Source of the DNA: Arenibacter sp. F20364 | Lineage (GTDB): Bacteria > Bacteroidota > Bacteroidia > Flavobacteriales > Flavobacteriaceae | Length of the DNA: 64,000 nucleotides | Assembly: GCF_023015905.1 (NCBI RefSeq) | Contig: NZ_JALKBD010000011.1 | Coordinates: 62,001 to 126,000, forward strand | Direction of reading: 5' to 3' | In this document: positions 44,316-54,222 of the stretch, piece by piece | Layout: the number at the start of each line of letters is the position of its first letter | Position numbering within the stretch: position 1 is the stretch's first letter | Translations under genes and position numbers: made by a program | Notes under the pieces: model-generated | Databases searched by the model: none | What the model was told of the DNA's origin: nothing | Seen by the model: the letters and a program-made list of their open reading frames with translations, nothing else

Positions 44316-45698
44316 TCAGTTTTCCACCAAAGTAGCCCGAATCTCTTTCCTTAAAAAATAACCCGTTACCATCGTGGCCAGCACATCTGCTATGGGAAAG
44401 GAAATCCACACCCCAAGCTCGCCCAAGTAATTGGGCAAAATTAAAATGAGCGGTATAAAAAAGAAGCCTTGTCGACTCAAGGTCAACAATAGCGCAGGTA
44501 CCGCCTTCCCAATGGCCTGAAAATAAGCTGCACCAATCAATTGAACGGCTATAATGGGCGTTGCAGCGAAGACCCAGCGCATGGCAGAGGGGGTGTGTTC
44601 CAGAACATATGAATTCATGGCCAGTTCTGAGGCCGACATATCTGGCTGGTTACTTAAAAACAAGGCGGCAATCTCAGCAGGAAAAATCATGAGCCCTACA
44701 AAAACAATAAACGCCAGGCCAGCGGCATAGAGGATGGCAGTATTGATCGATTCTCGTACCCTTTGGTATTTTTTAGCACCATAATTAAAACCTGCAATGG
44801 GCAGAAATCCTTGTGTAACCCCAAAAACAGGGAACAGGGCAAACATCAGCATCCTAGCAATAATGGCATAAACGGCAATCATAGCCTCGCCCCCCAAACC
44901 AAAGAGGATATTGTTCATCAACAAATAAATTAAGCTTATTACGGCCTGCCTGGACAAGGTAACAAAACCCAAAGCCCCAATTTCCTTTAAGATTGGACGA
45001 TCAAATCCAAAATGGGACCAATTCAATTTAAGTTCGGAATTTCTCGAAAGAAAAAAATATAGGATATAGGCAAAACAAAGAAAATACCCAATGGTGGTGG
45101 CCCAAGCTGCCCCTTCCATTCCCCAATCAAAAACATAGATAAAGATATAATCCATTAATAGATTGCCCACCGAGGGAATTATCATGGCATTCATGGCAAA
45201 TCTAGGCTTGCCTTCCGCCCTAATTACGGTATTCCCCATCATGCATAGGGCCAAAAATGGAACCCCGTATAGCACAATGATATAATATATCTTTGCAGGT
45301 CCAAAAATATCCCCTTTGCCACCAAAGGCCGGAATAAGGCTATTTACATAATACAGCCCCAAAATCACCATAACAATGGTAACCAGAAGTGTCAGGCTAA
45401 TTTGATTTCCAAAGGTTTTTAAGGCCTTTTCCTTATTGTTTTCACCCAAGGCACGTGAAATAATACTGGAACCTCCAATACCAATGGCCATACCAAGGGC
45501 CGCTATAAAAAAGGAAACCGGAAGTACTACATTGATGGCCGCAATGGCTATGGAACCGATCCAGTTACCGACAAAAATGGAATCGACCAGAACGTTAAGT
45601 GACATGACCAAAATACCTATTGAAGCCGGTACCGCCTGTTTTACCAGCAATTTCCCTATAGGTTCTCTACCCAACTGTTCTGAGGAAACCTTGGCCAT
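44316..45698 (-). CDS. MATE-family efflux transporter
   Basis: 460 residues with twelve membrane segments in two matching halves. MATE landmarks are the N-terminal QAVPASIGILVMSLNVLVDSIFVGNWIG and the second-half VTQGFLPIAGFNYGAKKY. It exports cationic or other small molecules using an Na+ or H+ gradient. Its ATG overlaps the stop of hemH by one base (TAATG). A porphyrin or heme-related substrate is conceivable from that coupling but not demonstrated. Confidence 0.92.
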   Translation of the reverse strand: MAKVSSEQLGREPIGKLLVKQAVPASIGILVMSLNVLVDSIFVGNWIGSIAIAAINVVLPVSFFIAALGMAIGIGGSSIISRALGENNKEKALKTFGNQISLTLLVTIVMVILGLYYVNSLIPAFGGKGDIFGPAKIYYIIVLYGVPFLALCMMGNTVIRAEGKPRFAMNAMIIPSVGNLLMDYIFIYVFDWGMEGAAWATTIGYFLCFAYILYFFLSRNSELKLNWSHFGFDRPILKEIGALGFVTLSRQAVISLIYLLMNNILFGLGGEAMIAVYAIIARMLMFALFPVFGVTQGFLPIAGFNYGAKKYQRVRESINTAILYAAGLAFIVFVGLMIFPAEIAALFLSNQPDMSASELAMNSYVLEHTPSAMRWVFAATPIIAVQLIGAAYFQAIGKAVPALLLTLSRQGFFFIPLILILPNYLGELGVWISFPIADVLATMVTGYFLRKEIRATLVEN

Positions 45699-46729
45699 TA
45701 CGCAGGAAGGGTTTCCTTACTCTGCCAATCCCCGATCCACTTTACCATTAAATTCACCCATGCCTCGTTATCGTTAAGACAGGGAATATGCTTATAATCT
45801 TCCCCTCCAGCTTCCTGGAACTGATGTTTGCCTTCCATGGCAATCTCTTCCAAGGTTTCCAAACAATCCGCAACAAAGGCCGGAGTAATTACCGCCAAAC
45901 GCTTAATACCCTCTTTCCCAAAACGCTCAAATTCAAAATCGGTATAAGGCTTCAACCAAGGATCGTTCGGTAATCGCGACTGAAAGGAAAGACTTACCTT
46001 GTGATTGGAAAGACCGAGATTCTCCTTTACCTTTTCGGTCATCTCGTAACATTGATGACGATAACAGGTATGATGCGCCACCGAATTGGTCTTACAGCAG
46101 CTATCATTTATCTTGCAATGAAATTTTGTGGGATCGGATTTTGTTATATGTCTTTCTGGAATGCCGTGATATGAAAATAAAATATGATCATATTCAAAGT
46201 CCTTTAATCCTGCAGCAATACTTTCTGAAAGTACTTCGATATAATCTTCGTTATTATAGAACGCGGGTAGTGTTGTAATTTTAATTTTCGGGAAAAATTC
46301 TTCTTGTACCTCCATGGTCTTTACCACCACGGTTTCAAAAGAGGACATTGCATAGTGTGGATATAGCGGAACTAAGAGCACCTCATCTACCCCTTTTTCG
46401 GACAGCTCCTCGAGAGCGTTCTTAATAGTCATACTGCCATAACGCATACCCAAGGCCACCGGAATTTCACTTTGCTTTTTTACTTTGTCCGCAAATCTTT
46501 GGGAAATAACGATCAAGGGAGATCCCTCTTCCCACCATATCTTCTTATAGGCTTCGGCAGATTTCTTGGGTCTTGTTTGTAGAATAATCCCGCGAACTAT
46601 AATATTCCTAAGCCAATTGGGAACATCAATAACTCTTTCGTCCATTAAAAATTCATCCAAATAAGGTTTAACATCCTTAGGTGTGGGACTATCCGGGGAA
46701 CCCAAGTTTACCAACAAAACTCCTTTCAT
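45698..46729 (-). CDS. hemH: Ferrochelatase
   Basis: 343 residues. Inserts iron into protoporphyrin IX as the last step of heme synthesis. Family marks are GVLLVNLGSPDSP at the start, LLVPLYPHYAMSSFETVV near residue 118, and the catalytic His in FSYHGIPERHI near 185. Four Cys in the CKINDSCCKTNSVAHHTCYRHQCYEM segment may carry a 2Fe-2S cluster, as in some ferrochelatases. First gene of a two-gene unit with the MATE transporter. Confidence 0.96.
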   Translation of the reverse strand: MKGVLLVNLGSPDSPTPKDVKPYLDEFLMDERVIDVPNWLRNIIVRGIILQTRPKKSAEAYKKIWWEEGSPLIVISQRFADKVKKQSEIPVALGMRYGSMTIKNALEELSEKGVDEVLLVPLYPHYAMSSFETVVVKTMEVQEEFFPKIKITTLPAFYNNEDYIEVLSESIAAGLKDFEYDHILFSYHGIPERHITKSDPTKFHCKINDSCCKTNSVAHHTCYRHQCYEMTEKVKENLGLSNHKVSLSFQSRLPNDPWLKPYTDFEFERFGKEGIKRLAVITPAFVADCLETLEEIAMEGKHQFQEAGGEDYKHIPCLNDNEAWVNLMVKWIGDWQSKETLPA

Positions 46730-46759
46730 TCTTCCTTTTTTATTAATTTACGTACACAA

Positions 46760-46767
46760 CAAAAATA
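46760..46767 (-). promoter_or_regulatory. -7 element TATTTTTG for hemH-MATE
   Basis: Exact consensus on the minus strand, 30 bp before the hemH ATG. No clear -33 element. Confidence 0.45.
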
Positions 46768-46842
46768 ACACTTGCGGAGCAACTATAATTTAAATCCTTC
46801 AAATAGTTTATCTATACTGGAATAGACAGGGGCAATTTAAAG

Positions 46843-46980
46843 ATGTTGAAAAAAGATTTATCTTTTTATACCGTTAAGAATATTAATTTTGATGTACCAA
46901 AAAATGGAGGTTTCTTGAACCAGATAGGTGCGGAAGTAGCCTATTTCGAAGCCCTAAGAAAATATCACAAGGGTTTTTGA
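46843..46980 (+). CDS. Short ORF (45 residues), possible gene fragment
   Basis: In the 342-bp gap between hemH and the MscS gene. It reads MLKKDLSFYTVKN... and ends YFEALRKYHKGF. The composition is protein-like but no family is recognised. It may be a real small protein or the remnant of a larger one. The remainder of the gap holds the hemH promoter and nothing else noted. Confidence 0.3.
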   Translation: MLKKDLSFYTVKNINFDVPKNGGFLNQIGAEVAYFEALRKYHKGF

Positions 46981-47071
46981 AAGATAAACTGGCCTTATAA
47001 CAACTCGAAATTTTTATATTGAATAGATTTCAGTATGTTACTGATAATAATTGAACATAAGCCAGACCTAG

Positions 47072-48145
47072 ATGGAAAATATATTTAAAAACGTTGACAA
47101 CCAGGCCCTATTATACGCTGCGGGAACCTTTGTAATTTTGGCGATATTATACATCAGCACCTATTTTACCCTTCGAAAATTAGGTAGTAATCCAAAATAC
47201 CTTATTCCAAAGGATGCCATGAAGAGAGTGGGCAAGCCTCTTTTCATCCTATTCCTATCCTTTTTGATCCGCTCAAAATCACTTCACACCTTATTGTATC
47301 TAGACGATTTTAGTTTAATCATTAAGAAGACCAGTAATCTTCTGATTATATTTTCCATCACTTGGCTAATTTTGGTAGCCCTCGCAGTTGCCAAAAAATT
47401 AATAATAAAAAATTACGACGTAGAAACTTCGGACAATTTAAAGGCGAGGAAAATATACACCCAATTCAACATTCTGGAGCGAATTTTTATTGTAATTGTG
47501 GTGGTATTGGCGTTGGGAGCGGCCCTAATGAGTTTCGAAAGTATTCGGGAAATTGGAGTGAGTCTATTTGCTTCCGCCGGGGTAGCAGGTATAATCATTG
47601 GGTTCTCGGCACAGAAACTCATAGGAAGTATCCTGGCCGGAATACAAATTGCCTTTACCCAACCCATTAAGTTTGATGATGTAGTAATTGTGGAGGGCGA
47701 ATGGGGCAGGATAGAAGAGATAACGCTGACTTATGTAGTGATTAAAATCTGGGACAAAAGGCGACTCATTGTCCCAACTACCTATTTTATTGAAAAACCA
47801 TTTCAGAATTGGACCAAAACATCGGCAGATATTTTGGGAACCGTATTTATTCATACCGATTATCATGTTCCCTTCGATAAACTAAGGGAAGAACTTACTA
47901 GGGTATTATCCTCGACAGATTTATGGGACGGAAATGTAAATGTACTCCAGGTTACTGATGCCAAGGCCCAAAGTGTAGAGATTAGGGCACTAATGAGTGC
48001 CGTGGATTCACCTACGGCCTGGGATCTAAGGGTTTTTGTACGGGAAAAACTGATTGGTTTTTTACAAGAAAATTACCCTGACAGCTTACCTCACACACGT
48101 TTGTATATTAACGAATACACTAATCCCAACTTTCCTAAAAAATAG
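47072..48145 (+). CDS. MscS-family mechanosensitive ion channel
   Basis: 357 residues with four membrane segments. The pore-lining third helix of the MscS core lies in SLFASAGVAGIIIGFSAQKLIGSILAGIQIAF (near 165-200), and the beta-domain follows with IKFDDVVIVEGEWGRIEEITLTYVVIKIWDKR. It opens on membrane tension to release solutes in osmotic down-shock. Stands alone, 92 bp after the short ORF. Confidence 0.93.
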   Translation: MENIFKNVDNQALLYAAGTFVILAILYISTYFTLRKLGSNPKYLIPKDAMKRVGKPLFILFLSFLIRSKSLHTLLYLDDFSLIIKKTSNLLIIFSITWLILVALAVAKKLIIKNYDVETSDNLKARKIYTQFNILERIFIVIVVVLALGAALMSFESIREIGVSLFASAGVAGIIIGFSAQKLIGSILAGIQIAFTQPIKFDDVVIVEGEWGRIEEITLTYVVIKIWDKRRLIVPTTYFIEKPFQNWTKTSADILGTVFIHTDYHVPFDKLREELTRVLSSTDLWDGNVNVLQVTDAKAQSVEIRALMSAVDSPTAWDLRVFVREKLIGFLQENYPDSLPHTRLYINEYTNPNFPKK

Positions 48146-48268
48146 TGGGTGTACGCCATAGATTGGCATGGATCGTGCTGTTTTAGTACAAATAAAACGT
48201 TAATTATGCACTAAGCTTTTATTCCTAATAATTTTTGAAGCATTTTTAACTAAAATTTGGATTGCGGT

Positions 48269-51200
48269 ATGCGTTATTACTTAGGTGTTCTATTACTGAT
48301 CCTATCAAATGGAATTTTTGCCCAAGAAGAAAAGAGTCTTCTTTGGGAGATATCCGGAAACAACCTAAAGGAATCATCTTACTTGTACGGAACAATGCAC
48401 GTAAGTCAAAAAATTGCCTTCAGATTGGACGACGTTTTTTACGAGGCCTTGTACAAAAGTGAAATTGTGGCCTTGGAATCAGATCCGGATTCCTGGCTTG
48501 AGGAATATGGAAAAATACGCAGTAGTGGCATAGGATATGGCACCGGATTTGTCACTAAGGGCTTCTATATCTACCCCTTTACCTTTAAAAACCCCACCAA
48601 GGAAATAGTATCTTCCTATCTATCCTTGGATGACCGTTTGGTGAACAATATCTTGTACCGAACTAATGAAAGTTCCCAAAACTTTGAAGAAGAAACTTAT
48701 CTTGATATGTACATTTATCAAGCAGGCAAGAAGTTTTCCAAACCCATAGAAGCTTTGGAGGATTTAGAGGAATCCAGTGCCTTGGTGGGTAGGGCCAACA
48801 TGAATGCCATGAAACCCAAACCTGACGAATGGCTCCAAAAAAAGATGCAGACCCAGGATGTAATGTCACTTTTACAGGATGCTTATAGGGAACGCAATAT
48901 AAATCTTATTGACTCCCTTGACCAAGCAATGTATACCGAATATTATTTGCAGAACATGCTCTATGCCCGAAACAAGAATATGGCAAGACGGTTGGATTCC
49001 CTAATGCATACGGCAAAAGTATTTGCAGGGATTGGGGCCGCCCACCTCCCGGGAAAAAAAGGTGTAATACACTTGCTAAGAAATATGGGGTACCAGGTTA
49101 AGCCCCTTACCTCCAGGTTTTCCTCAAAAGGACGAGCCTTAAAGGATTCATTGGAAACCAAAATCCTCAGCAATGAATATGGTAGCAGGACTCCTGATGA
49201 TGGACTTTTTACCATTCTTTTGCCCAACCAGCTATATCCCATAGCCGAATACACCAATACCACTTACATCTCCCCCGATTTGGCCAACGGAAGCTATCTT
49301 ATGGTGAACCGTATTCCCACGTTTTCCCATCTAAAAAAGGATTACACCTTCTCCTTGGACGATGTTGACAAACTGCTGTTTGAGAACATTCCTGGAAAGA
49401 TCCTGGAAAAGAGAAAAATAGAAAACGGGATATACCCTGGATTGGATATAAAAAATCAACTGAAAAACGGCGATTTTCAACGGTATCACATTTACATTAC
49501 CCCACTGGAAATCCTTATGTTTAAAATGAGCGGCCAAGGGGATTATGTTGTAAAACATTCGGATACCATTTTTAACAGCATCAGCTTCAAAGCATTAGAA
49601 AAAAAACGAACGGTACTTTTTTCGGATTTCGATGACTTCGAGATTGAAATGCCTACTATTTACAATTTCACAAATCGCAATAGAAAGGGCAATCGATTTA
49701 TTGAAGGAGTGCATTCAGATACCCCCTCCTACAACTTTCTAAAAAAGGCCACTCTCAATGATTTCAATTTTATTGAGGCAGACACCTTTGAGCTAAAACA
49801 AATTCAATCCCGATTTTATCAAGATCTTAAACTGAAACCGGAATATCACCCTTTTGATGGCCAAAGTTTGACCTCTTCTGCCAAGTTTGGTCCAAAAGGA
49901 TTGCAAAAGCTCTATTTAAAGACCATTATACAGGAAAATAACTACTATCTCCTTGGCAGTTTAACCAATGATAGCACTGACGCAAAGCAATTTTTCGATT
50001 CTTTTAAGATCAAGCAACCAAAATATACCGAAGAGTTCAAAAAAGTCCTGGATACAGCTCTATTCTTCTCGACAATCAGCCCCATTGACCCCCCAAAATT
50101 TGTAGAGAATAGCAATAACTACTACGAACGCCATAAAAAGCCCAAACCTTATAGCGCCTATACTAAGAAATCTGTCTATCAGAATAAGAATAACGAGGCC
50201 ATCTTGGTAACGGTCAATAAGGCCCATGATTTTCTAATGTTTCCCAATATAGACTCGGTCTGGCAACTTAGGAGAAAATTGTACCGCCAAAATACCTTTA
50301 ATATAATTCGGGAAGACCGCCCGAAATACAACGAAAAATATCATGAAATTAACCTAACCCTGACAGACACCGCCAGTACTAGGGGAATAATGATAAAGAA
50401 TATAGTAAAGGGAGGGCTTCTATACGAAGTAAAAGCATTAATAGATACCGTTATAACCCCCAGCAAATTCGTCACGGATTTCTTTAACAATTTTGAACCC
50501 AACGATACCCTTATCGGTTCATCCATTTTAAGCGATAAAACTTCAGCCTTCTTTAAGGCCATTAGACAGAACGACAGTATAGTCCACGATGGATTTGCAT
50601 TTCTGAAATTTAACAAAAAGCACTCGGATTCCCTTAAATACTATATATCGGAGTTCGACTTTAAGGACAATCAGAAATATCTCCAGGCTTATTTAATCCA
50701 AAAATTGGCAGAAATGCCAGACATCGATGCCACAAGATTCTTTGAGAGCTACTATACCAGATCCTACAACAACTCCAAGGCACAAACGAAAATACTACAA
50801 GCCATCAGCAAAAAACAAGATGAAAGCTCGTTAGAGCTGCTCTTGCGACTTATGTCGACCGATTTGCCTTTGGTATCGAGCAAGCAGGAGATCCAAAATA
50901 TATTCCAACCCTATCTGGACAGTCTACCCCTTGCCAACCTTTTGTTTCCCGAAATCCTAGACTATAGTGCCATAGAAGAATATAAATCGCCTATTTTCTC
51001 AATGCTTGCCAAGCTTAAGGCACGCGGATTTATAAAACCAAAGAGCTACAAGAAATACAAAAATCAGATTTTAAATGATGCCAAGATCCAATTGAAAAGA
51101 CAACTAAGTCTTTCGATGGACCTATTGAACGAGGAGTCCACAATAAGTCCCCGAGATAATAATTATGACATTCTTGAAAATTATGCCGTGTTGCTCTACC

Positions 51201-51802
51201 CTTTCATAAAAGAAACAGAGGTAGCCATGTTTTTTAACCGTCTATCCACGGTCAACGACCCACAAATACAATCTTCCTACATTGCCCTTCTGTTAAAAAA
51301 CGAAGAAAATCCGTTTGGCGGAGAAAATAAAATACCGAAAAGTTTAATAATATCCCTGGCCGAAAATCCAGAAACCCGCTTACTGCTGTTTGAAAAATTA
51401 AAGCGTATTGGGAAAAGTAATTTTTTCCCTTCCCAATACAGAAACCAACAGGATATTGCCGAATCTATCCTTTATAAGAATTTGGAATTAAACCCTGAGC
51501 AACATGCCATAACATTTGTTAAGGACCTAAAAATGTATTATCCCACTATGGGGCATCATGCATATTTCTTTAAAGTAAGAGATAAAGATAACTATAGTAA
51601 TAACTTAAAAATGTATATGTTAGTGTTCAAAAATACTAACCGAGTTCAGTCCGAACCCTATTATATCAACAAGGGTTTTAACATAGCTGACATTAATACA
51701 GAAGAAGAAGTATTACAGTTAACTACCGAAGAGTATAATTTAAAAGATAGACAACGTGCCATTGTGAACAACCCTTCAACATATACCGGATTTATCCATT
51801 AG
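48269..51802 (+). CDS. Giant TraB/GumN-domain secreted protein
   Basis: The start at 48269 (MRYYLGVLLLILSNGIFAQ) gives a proper signal peptide; the ORF is open from 48257. About 1177 residues. Residues ~22-290 form a TraB/GumN domain with the conserved YLYGTMHVS, VALESDPDSW and FAGIGAAHLPGKKGVIHLL motifs (His/Glu/His putative metal site). Stand-alone TraB/GumN proteins are ~290 residues. The following ~880 residues have no recognised domain; they look mixed alpha/beta, then alpha-helical repeats from about residue 880. TraB is proposed to be a peptidase-like or metal-binding hydrolase; the tail may be a substrate-binding or structural part. Confidence 0.85.
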   Translation: MRYYLGVLLLILSNGIFAQEEKSLLWEISGNNLKESSYLYGTMHVSQKIAFRLDDVFYEALYKSEIVALESDPDSWLEEYGKIRSSGIGYGTGFVTKGFYIYPFTFKNPTKEIVSSYLSLDDRLVNNILYRTNESSQNFEEETYLDMYIYQAGKKFSKPIEALEDLEESSALVGRANMNAMKPKPDEWLQKKMQTQDVMSLLQDAYRERNINLIDSLDQAMYTEYYLQNMLYARNKNMARRLDSLMHTAKVFAGIGAAHLPGKKGVIHLLRNMGYQVKPLTSRFSSKGRALKDSLETKILSNEYGSRTPDDGLFTILLPNQLYPIAEYTNTTYISPDLANGSYLMVNRIPTFSHLKKDYTFSLDDVDKLLFENIPGKILEKRKIENGIYPGLDIKNQLKNGDFQRYHIYITPLEILMFKMSGQGDYVVKHSDTIFNSISFKALEKKRTVLFSDFDDFEIEMPTIYNFTNRNRKGNRFIEGVHSDTPSYNFLKKATLNDFNFIEADTFELKQIQSRFYQDLKLKPEYHPFDGQSLTSSAKFGPKGLQKLYLKTIIQENNYYLLGSLTNDSTDAKQFFDSFKIKQPKYTEEFKKVLDTALFFSTISPIDPPKFVENSNNYYERHKKPKPYSAYTKKSVYQNKNNEAILVTVNKAHDFLMFPNIDSVWQLRRKLYRQNTFNIIREDRPKYNEKYHEINLTLTDTASTRGIMIKNIVKGGLLYEVKALIDTVITPSKFVTDFFNNFEPNDTLIGSSILSDKTSAFFKAIRQNDSIVHDGFAFLKFNKKHSDSLKYYISEFDFKDNQKYLQAYLIQKLAEMPDIDATRFFESYYTRSYNNSKAQTKILQAISKKQDESSLELLLRLMSTDLPLVSSKQEIQNIFQPYLDSLPLANLLFPEILDYSAIEEYKSPIFSMLAKLKARGFIKPKSYKKYKNQILNDAKIQLKRQLSLSMDLLNEESTISPRDNNYDILENYAVLLYPFIKETEVAMFFNRLSTVNDPQIQSSYIALLLKNEENPFGGENKIPKSLIISLAENPETRLLLFEKLKRIGKSNFFPSQYRNQQDIAESILYKNLELNPEQHAITFVKDLKMYYPTMGHHAYFFKVRDKDNYSNNLKMYMLVFKNTNRVQSEPYYINKGFNIADINTEEEVLQLTTEEYNLKDRQRAIVNNPSTYTGFIH

Positions 51803-52087
51803 TTGTAAGGCTATCTAACCAGTAGATTATAACATATTGTCAGAATCTGTATAAATGCCTATTGTGTTCCCAATGAAATGCGCAAGAAGACGAGCTAAAG
51901 CTGATTTATAAATTATTTATTTGATGAATTTTATACAAGGATATTAATTATGCATCAAGGATTACCAAAAATTGTATACTTGGCAGTACAAAATATTTAA
52001 ACCGTTGAGAACAATTTGTTAAAACAATTGTACTTAATTATTTTAAATACAAAAAGATATAGAACTATAATTAAACTATTACTTAAA

Positions 52088-52930
52088 ATGAAATATTCCT
52101 TCCTATTTCTCTTTCTCCTATGCATTATCCCTCATGGATCTGCACAAAATTTAATATGCTCCCCAAAGGACAAAGAAGCCTTCAATTCCAAGATTATGGC
52201 AATTTCAGAGTTGGATAAACATGACATTGGGGCCACTGTTGTAGCTATTGGTAAAACGTTTATCGGGATTCCGTATGTAGCCAAAACCTTGGAAATTGGG
52301 GAGACGGAATCTTTGGTTGTCAATTTGCATGGGTTGGATTGCACCACCTTTGTAGAGAACGTTTTGGCCTTTAGCCTAATGGTAAAAAATCATAAAACGG
52401 ACTTCAATTCCTACCTCAATTATTTAGAAACCATTCGGTATAAGGATGGCAAACTCAACGGCTATGCATCAAGGCTTCATTATTTTTCGGAATGGATCGC
52501 CAACAATGAGAAAAAAGGTCTTTTAAGGGATATGACCTCCGAAATAGGTGGTGTGGAAAGTAGTAAGGCCATCAATTTTATGAGTACGCACAGGGAACTT
52601 TATCCATTTCTAAAAGATGCTGACAACTTTGACAAAATTAAGGCCTCAGAGGAATTTTTAAAAATGCAATCCATCTGTATCCTTCCGCAGGACAATATAA
52701 AAGCAAATGAACATCTAATTCAATCTGGTGATATAATTGCCCTTACCACTTCTATAAAAGGGCTAGATATTACACACACGGGAATAGCTACTAGGGAATC
52801 CGATGGGAGAATACATTTATTGCATGCTTCTACCGGATCTATGGCGGTAGAAGTATCCAAACAGCCCTTGGCCGCTTACCTAAAAGGAATTAAGAGCAAT
52901 ACGGGAATCATGGTAGCCCGACCCTTATAA
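52088..52930 (+). CDS. DUF1460 (N-acetylmuramoyl-L-alanine amidase-like) secreted protein
   Basis: The start at 52088 (MKYSFLFLFLLCIIPHGSAQ) follows the usual signal-peptide layout; the longer frame from 52016 lacks one. 280 residues. The NlpC/P60-like catalytic Cys is in LHGLDCTTFVENVL near residue 92, with a His in DITHTGIA near 231, the order expected for DUF1460. Members cut cell-wall peptides or amide bonds in the periplasm. It converges on the GH27 gene with a 5-bp gap and no terminator between. Confidence 0.88.
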   Translation: MKYSFLFLFLLCIIPHGSAQNLICSPKDKEAFNSKIMAISELDKHDIGATVVAIGKTFIGIPYVAKTLEIGETESLVVNLHGLDCTTFVENVLAFSLMVKNHKTDFNSYLNYLETIRYKDGKLNGYASRLHYFSEWIANNEKKGLLRDMTSEIGGVESSKAINFMSTHRELYPFLKDADNFDKIKASEEFLKMQSICILPQDNIKANEHLIQSGDIIALTTSIKGLDITHTGIATRESDGRIHLLHASTGSMAVEVSKQPLAAYLKGIKSNTGIMVARPL

Positions 52931-52935
52931 TTTCA

Positions 52936-54222
52936 TCAACTATTCTTGTCATTGAATTGAAAAACATTAAAGGGCTTGGCCTTGCCTTTAATCCTGAGCA
53001 CCACAATCCCGTGGGAAGGGACCTCCATACGAATAGTTAGACTTTTGGAGGTTTCATAGTTTTTAGCTGCCCAAATATCCCGAATAGTATATCCTTCCGA
53101 GGCATCAATACCAATATCCGAAAGGTTAACAGTAATAAAATCCTGTTTATCCGATCGGTTAAGTAAGCCAACCACAACATCACCACTCATTGAATCTGTT
53201 AGCGGTTTGGCCCAAACCTCCATCTCTCCATAGTCAACCAAACGTCTCGCCTGGTACACATAGTCACTTTGGTGGATTGCTATCATTTCGCTATTACTGA
53301 CCAAATCCAATGTTTCTTTGGAAATTTTAGTTAAATCATTGCCCAGTAAAAGTGGGGAGTGCATTAGGCACCACATGGAAAAATGAGTCCTATCTTCCTC
53401 CAGCGTCATTCCGCGCCCTACTTGCAGCATATCCATATCATTATAATGTCCGGCAGAACTATACATCCACAAATCGGCATTTAGATCTATAATCCTTAAA
53501 ATAGATTCAAACCTGTTGCTGATATCCCCGGAGATTCTCCATGAATCCGCAACTTGGGTTACCCATTTCCCAGGAAACTTCCATCTACAGACATTATATA
53601 CTACGTCTGGATTAATAGCCTTTACCAATTTCCCTATCTCAGAGTATCTGGTTTCCTCATCCAATCCCAACCATTGTCCACCACACCAATCCACTTTAAT
53701 AAAATCATACTTCCATTCCTTTAAAAATAAGCTCAAGTCTTTTCTGTCGTGCCCATAAAGCCCCATCCCGGAACCAATGGTGTCCTTGTCCCAATAAGAT
53801 GCACAGGTATTGATTCCAGCATCGGAATAGATTCCGGCCTTAAGGCCTTTTGCATGGATATACTCCGCCAAGGATTTCATCCCAGCAGGAAAGCGTCCTT
53901 TATGGACCAGGAGATTGCCATTTTCATCCCGTCCCCCATAAAAGCCATCGTCTATATTAATAAAGGAATAGCCGGCAGCCTTTAAGCCCGAGGCCACCAT
54001 GGCATCTGCCTGAGACCTTATAATTTCCTCATTAATATTTACCCTATAATTGTTCCAACTTGCCCATCCCATAATTGGCTTCTTAGGTATGGAATGATCA
54101 ATTTTATCTTCGGAATTTCCCATAGCAGCATTTTGAAATCCTTTGTCCGACTTCATATTACAGGATAATAGTATAACACCTAGCAGTAGGGTGATAGTGG
54201 TTATTAAAGGCCTAATTCGCAT
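52936..54222 (-). CDS. GH27-family alpha-galactosidase-like lipoprotein
   Basis: 428 residues. Lipoprotein signal ending VILLSC (Cys21). A (beta/alpha)8 catalytic barrel follows, starting PIMGWASWNNYRV near residue 50. The nucleophile is Asp178 in FIKVDWCGGQ and the acid/base Asp233 in RISGDISNRF; both are present, so the enzyme should be active. GH27 includes alpha-galactosidase, alpha-N-acetylgalactosaminidase and beta-L-arabinopyranosidase. A C-terminal beta-sandwich is visible after about residue 335. Its start overlaps the double-SGNH gene by 11 bp, so they are co-translated and probably act on the same galactan-type glycan. Confidence 0.92.
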   Translation of the reverse strand: MRIRPLITTITLLLGVILLSCNMKSDKGFQNAAMGNSEDKIDHSIPKKPIMGWASWNNYRVNINEEIIRSQADAMVASGLKAAGYSFINIDDGFYGGRDENGNLLVHKGRFPAGMKSLAEYIHAKGLKAGIYSDAGINTCASYWDKDTIGSGMGLYGHDRKDLSLFLKEWKYDFIKVDWCGGQWLGLDEETRYSEIGKLVKAINPDVVYNVCRWKFPGKWVTQVADSWRISGDISNRFESILRIIDLNADLWMYSSAGHYNDMDMLQVGRGMTLEEDRTHFSMWCLMHSPLLLGNDLTKISKETLDLVSNSEMIAIHQSDYVYQARRLVDYGEMEVWAKPLTDSMSGDVVVGLLNRSDKQDFITVNLSDIGIDASEGYTIRDIWAAKNYETSKSLTIRMEVPSHGIVVLRIKGKAKPFNVFQFNDKNS

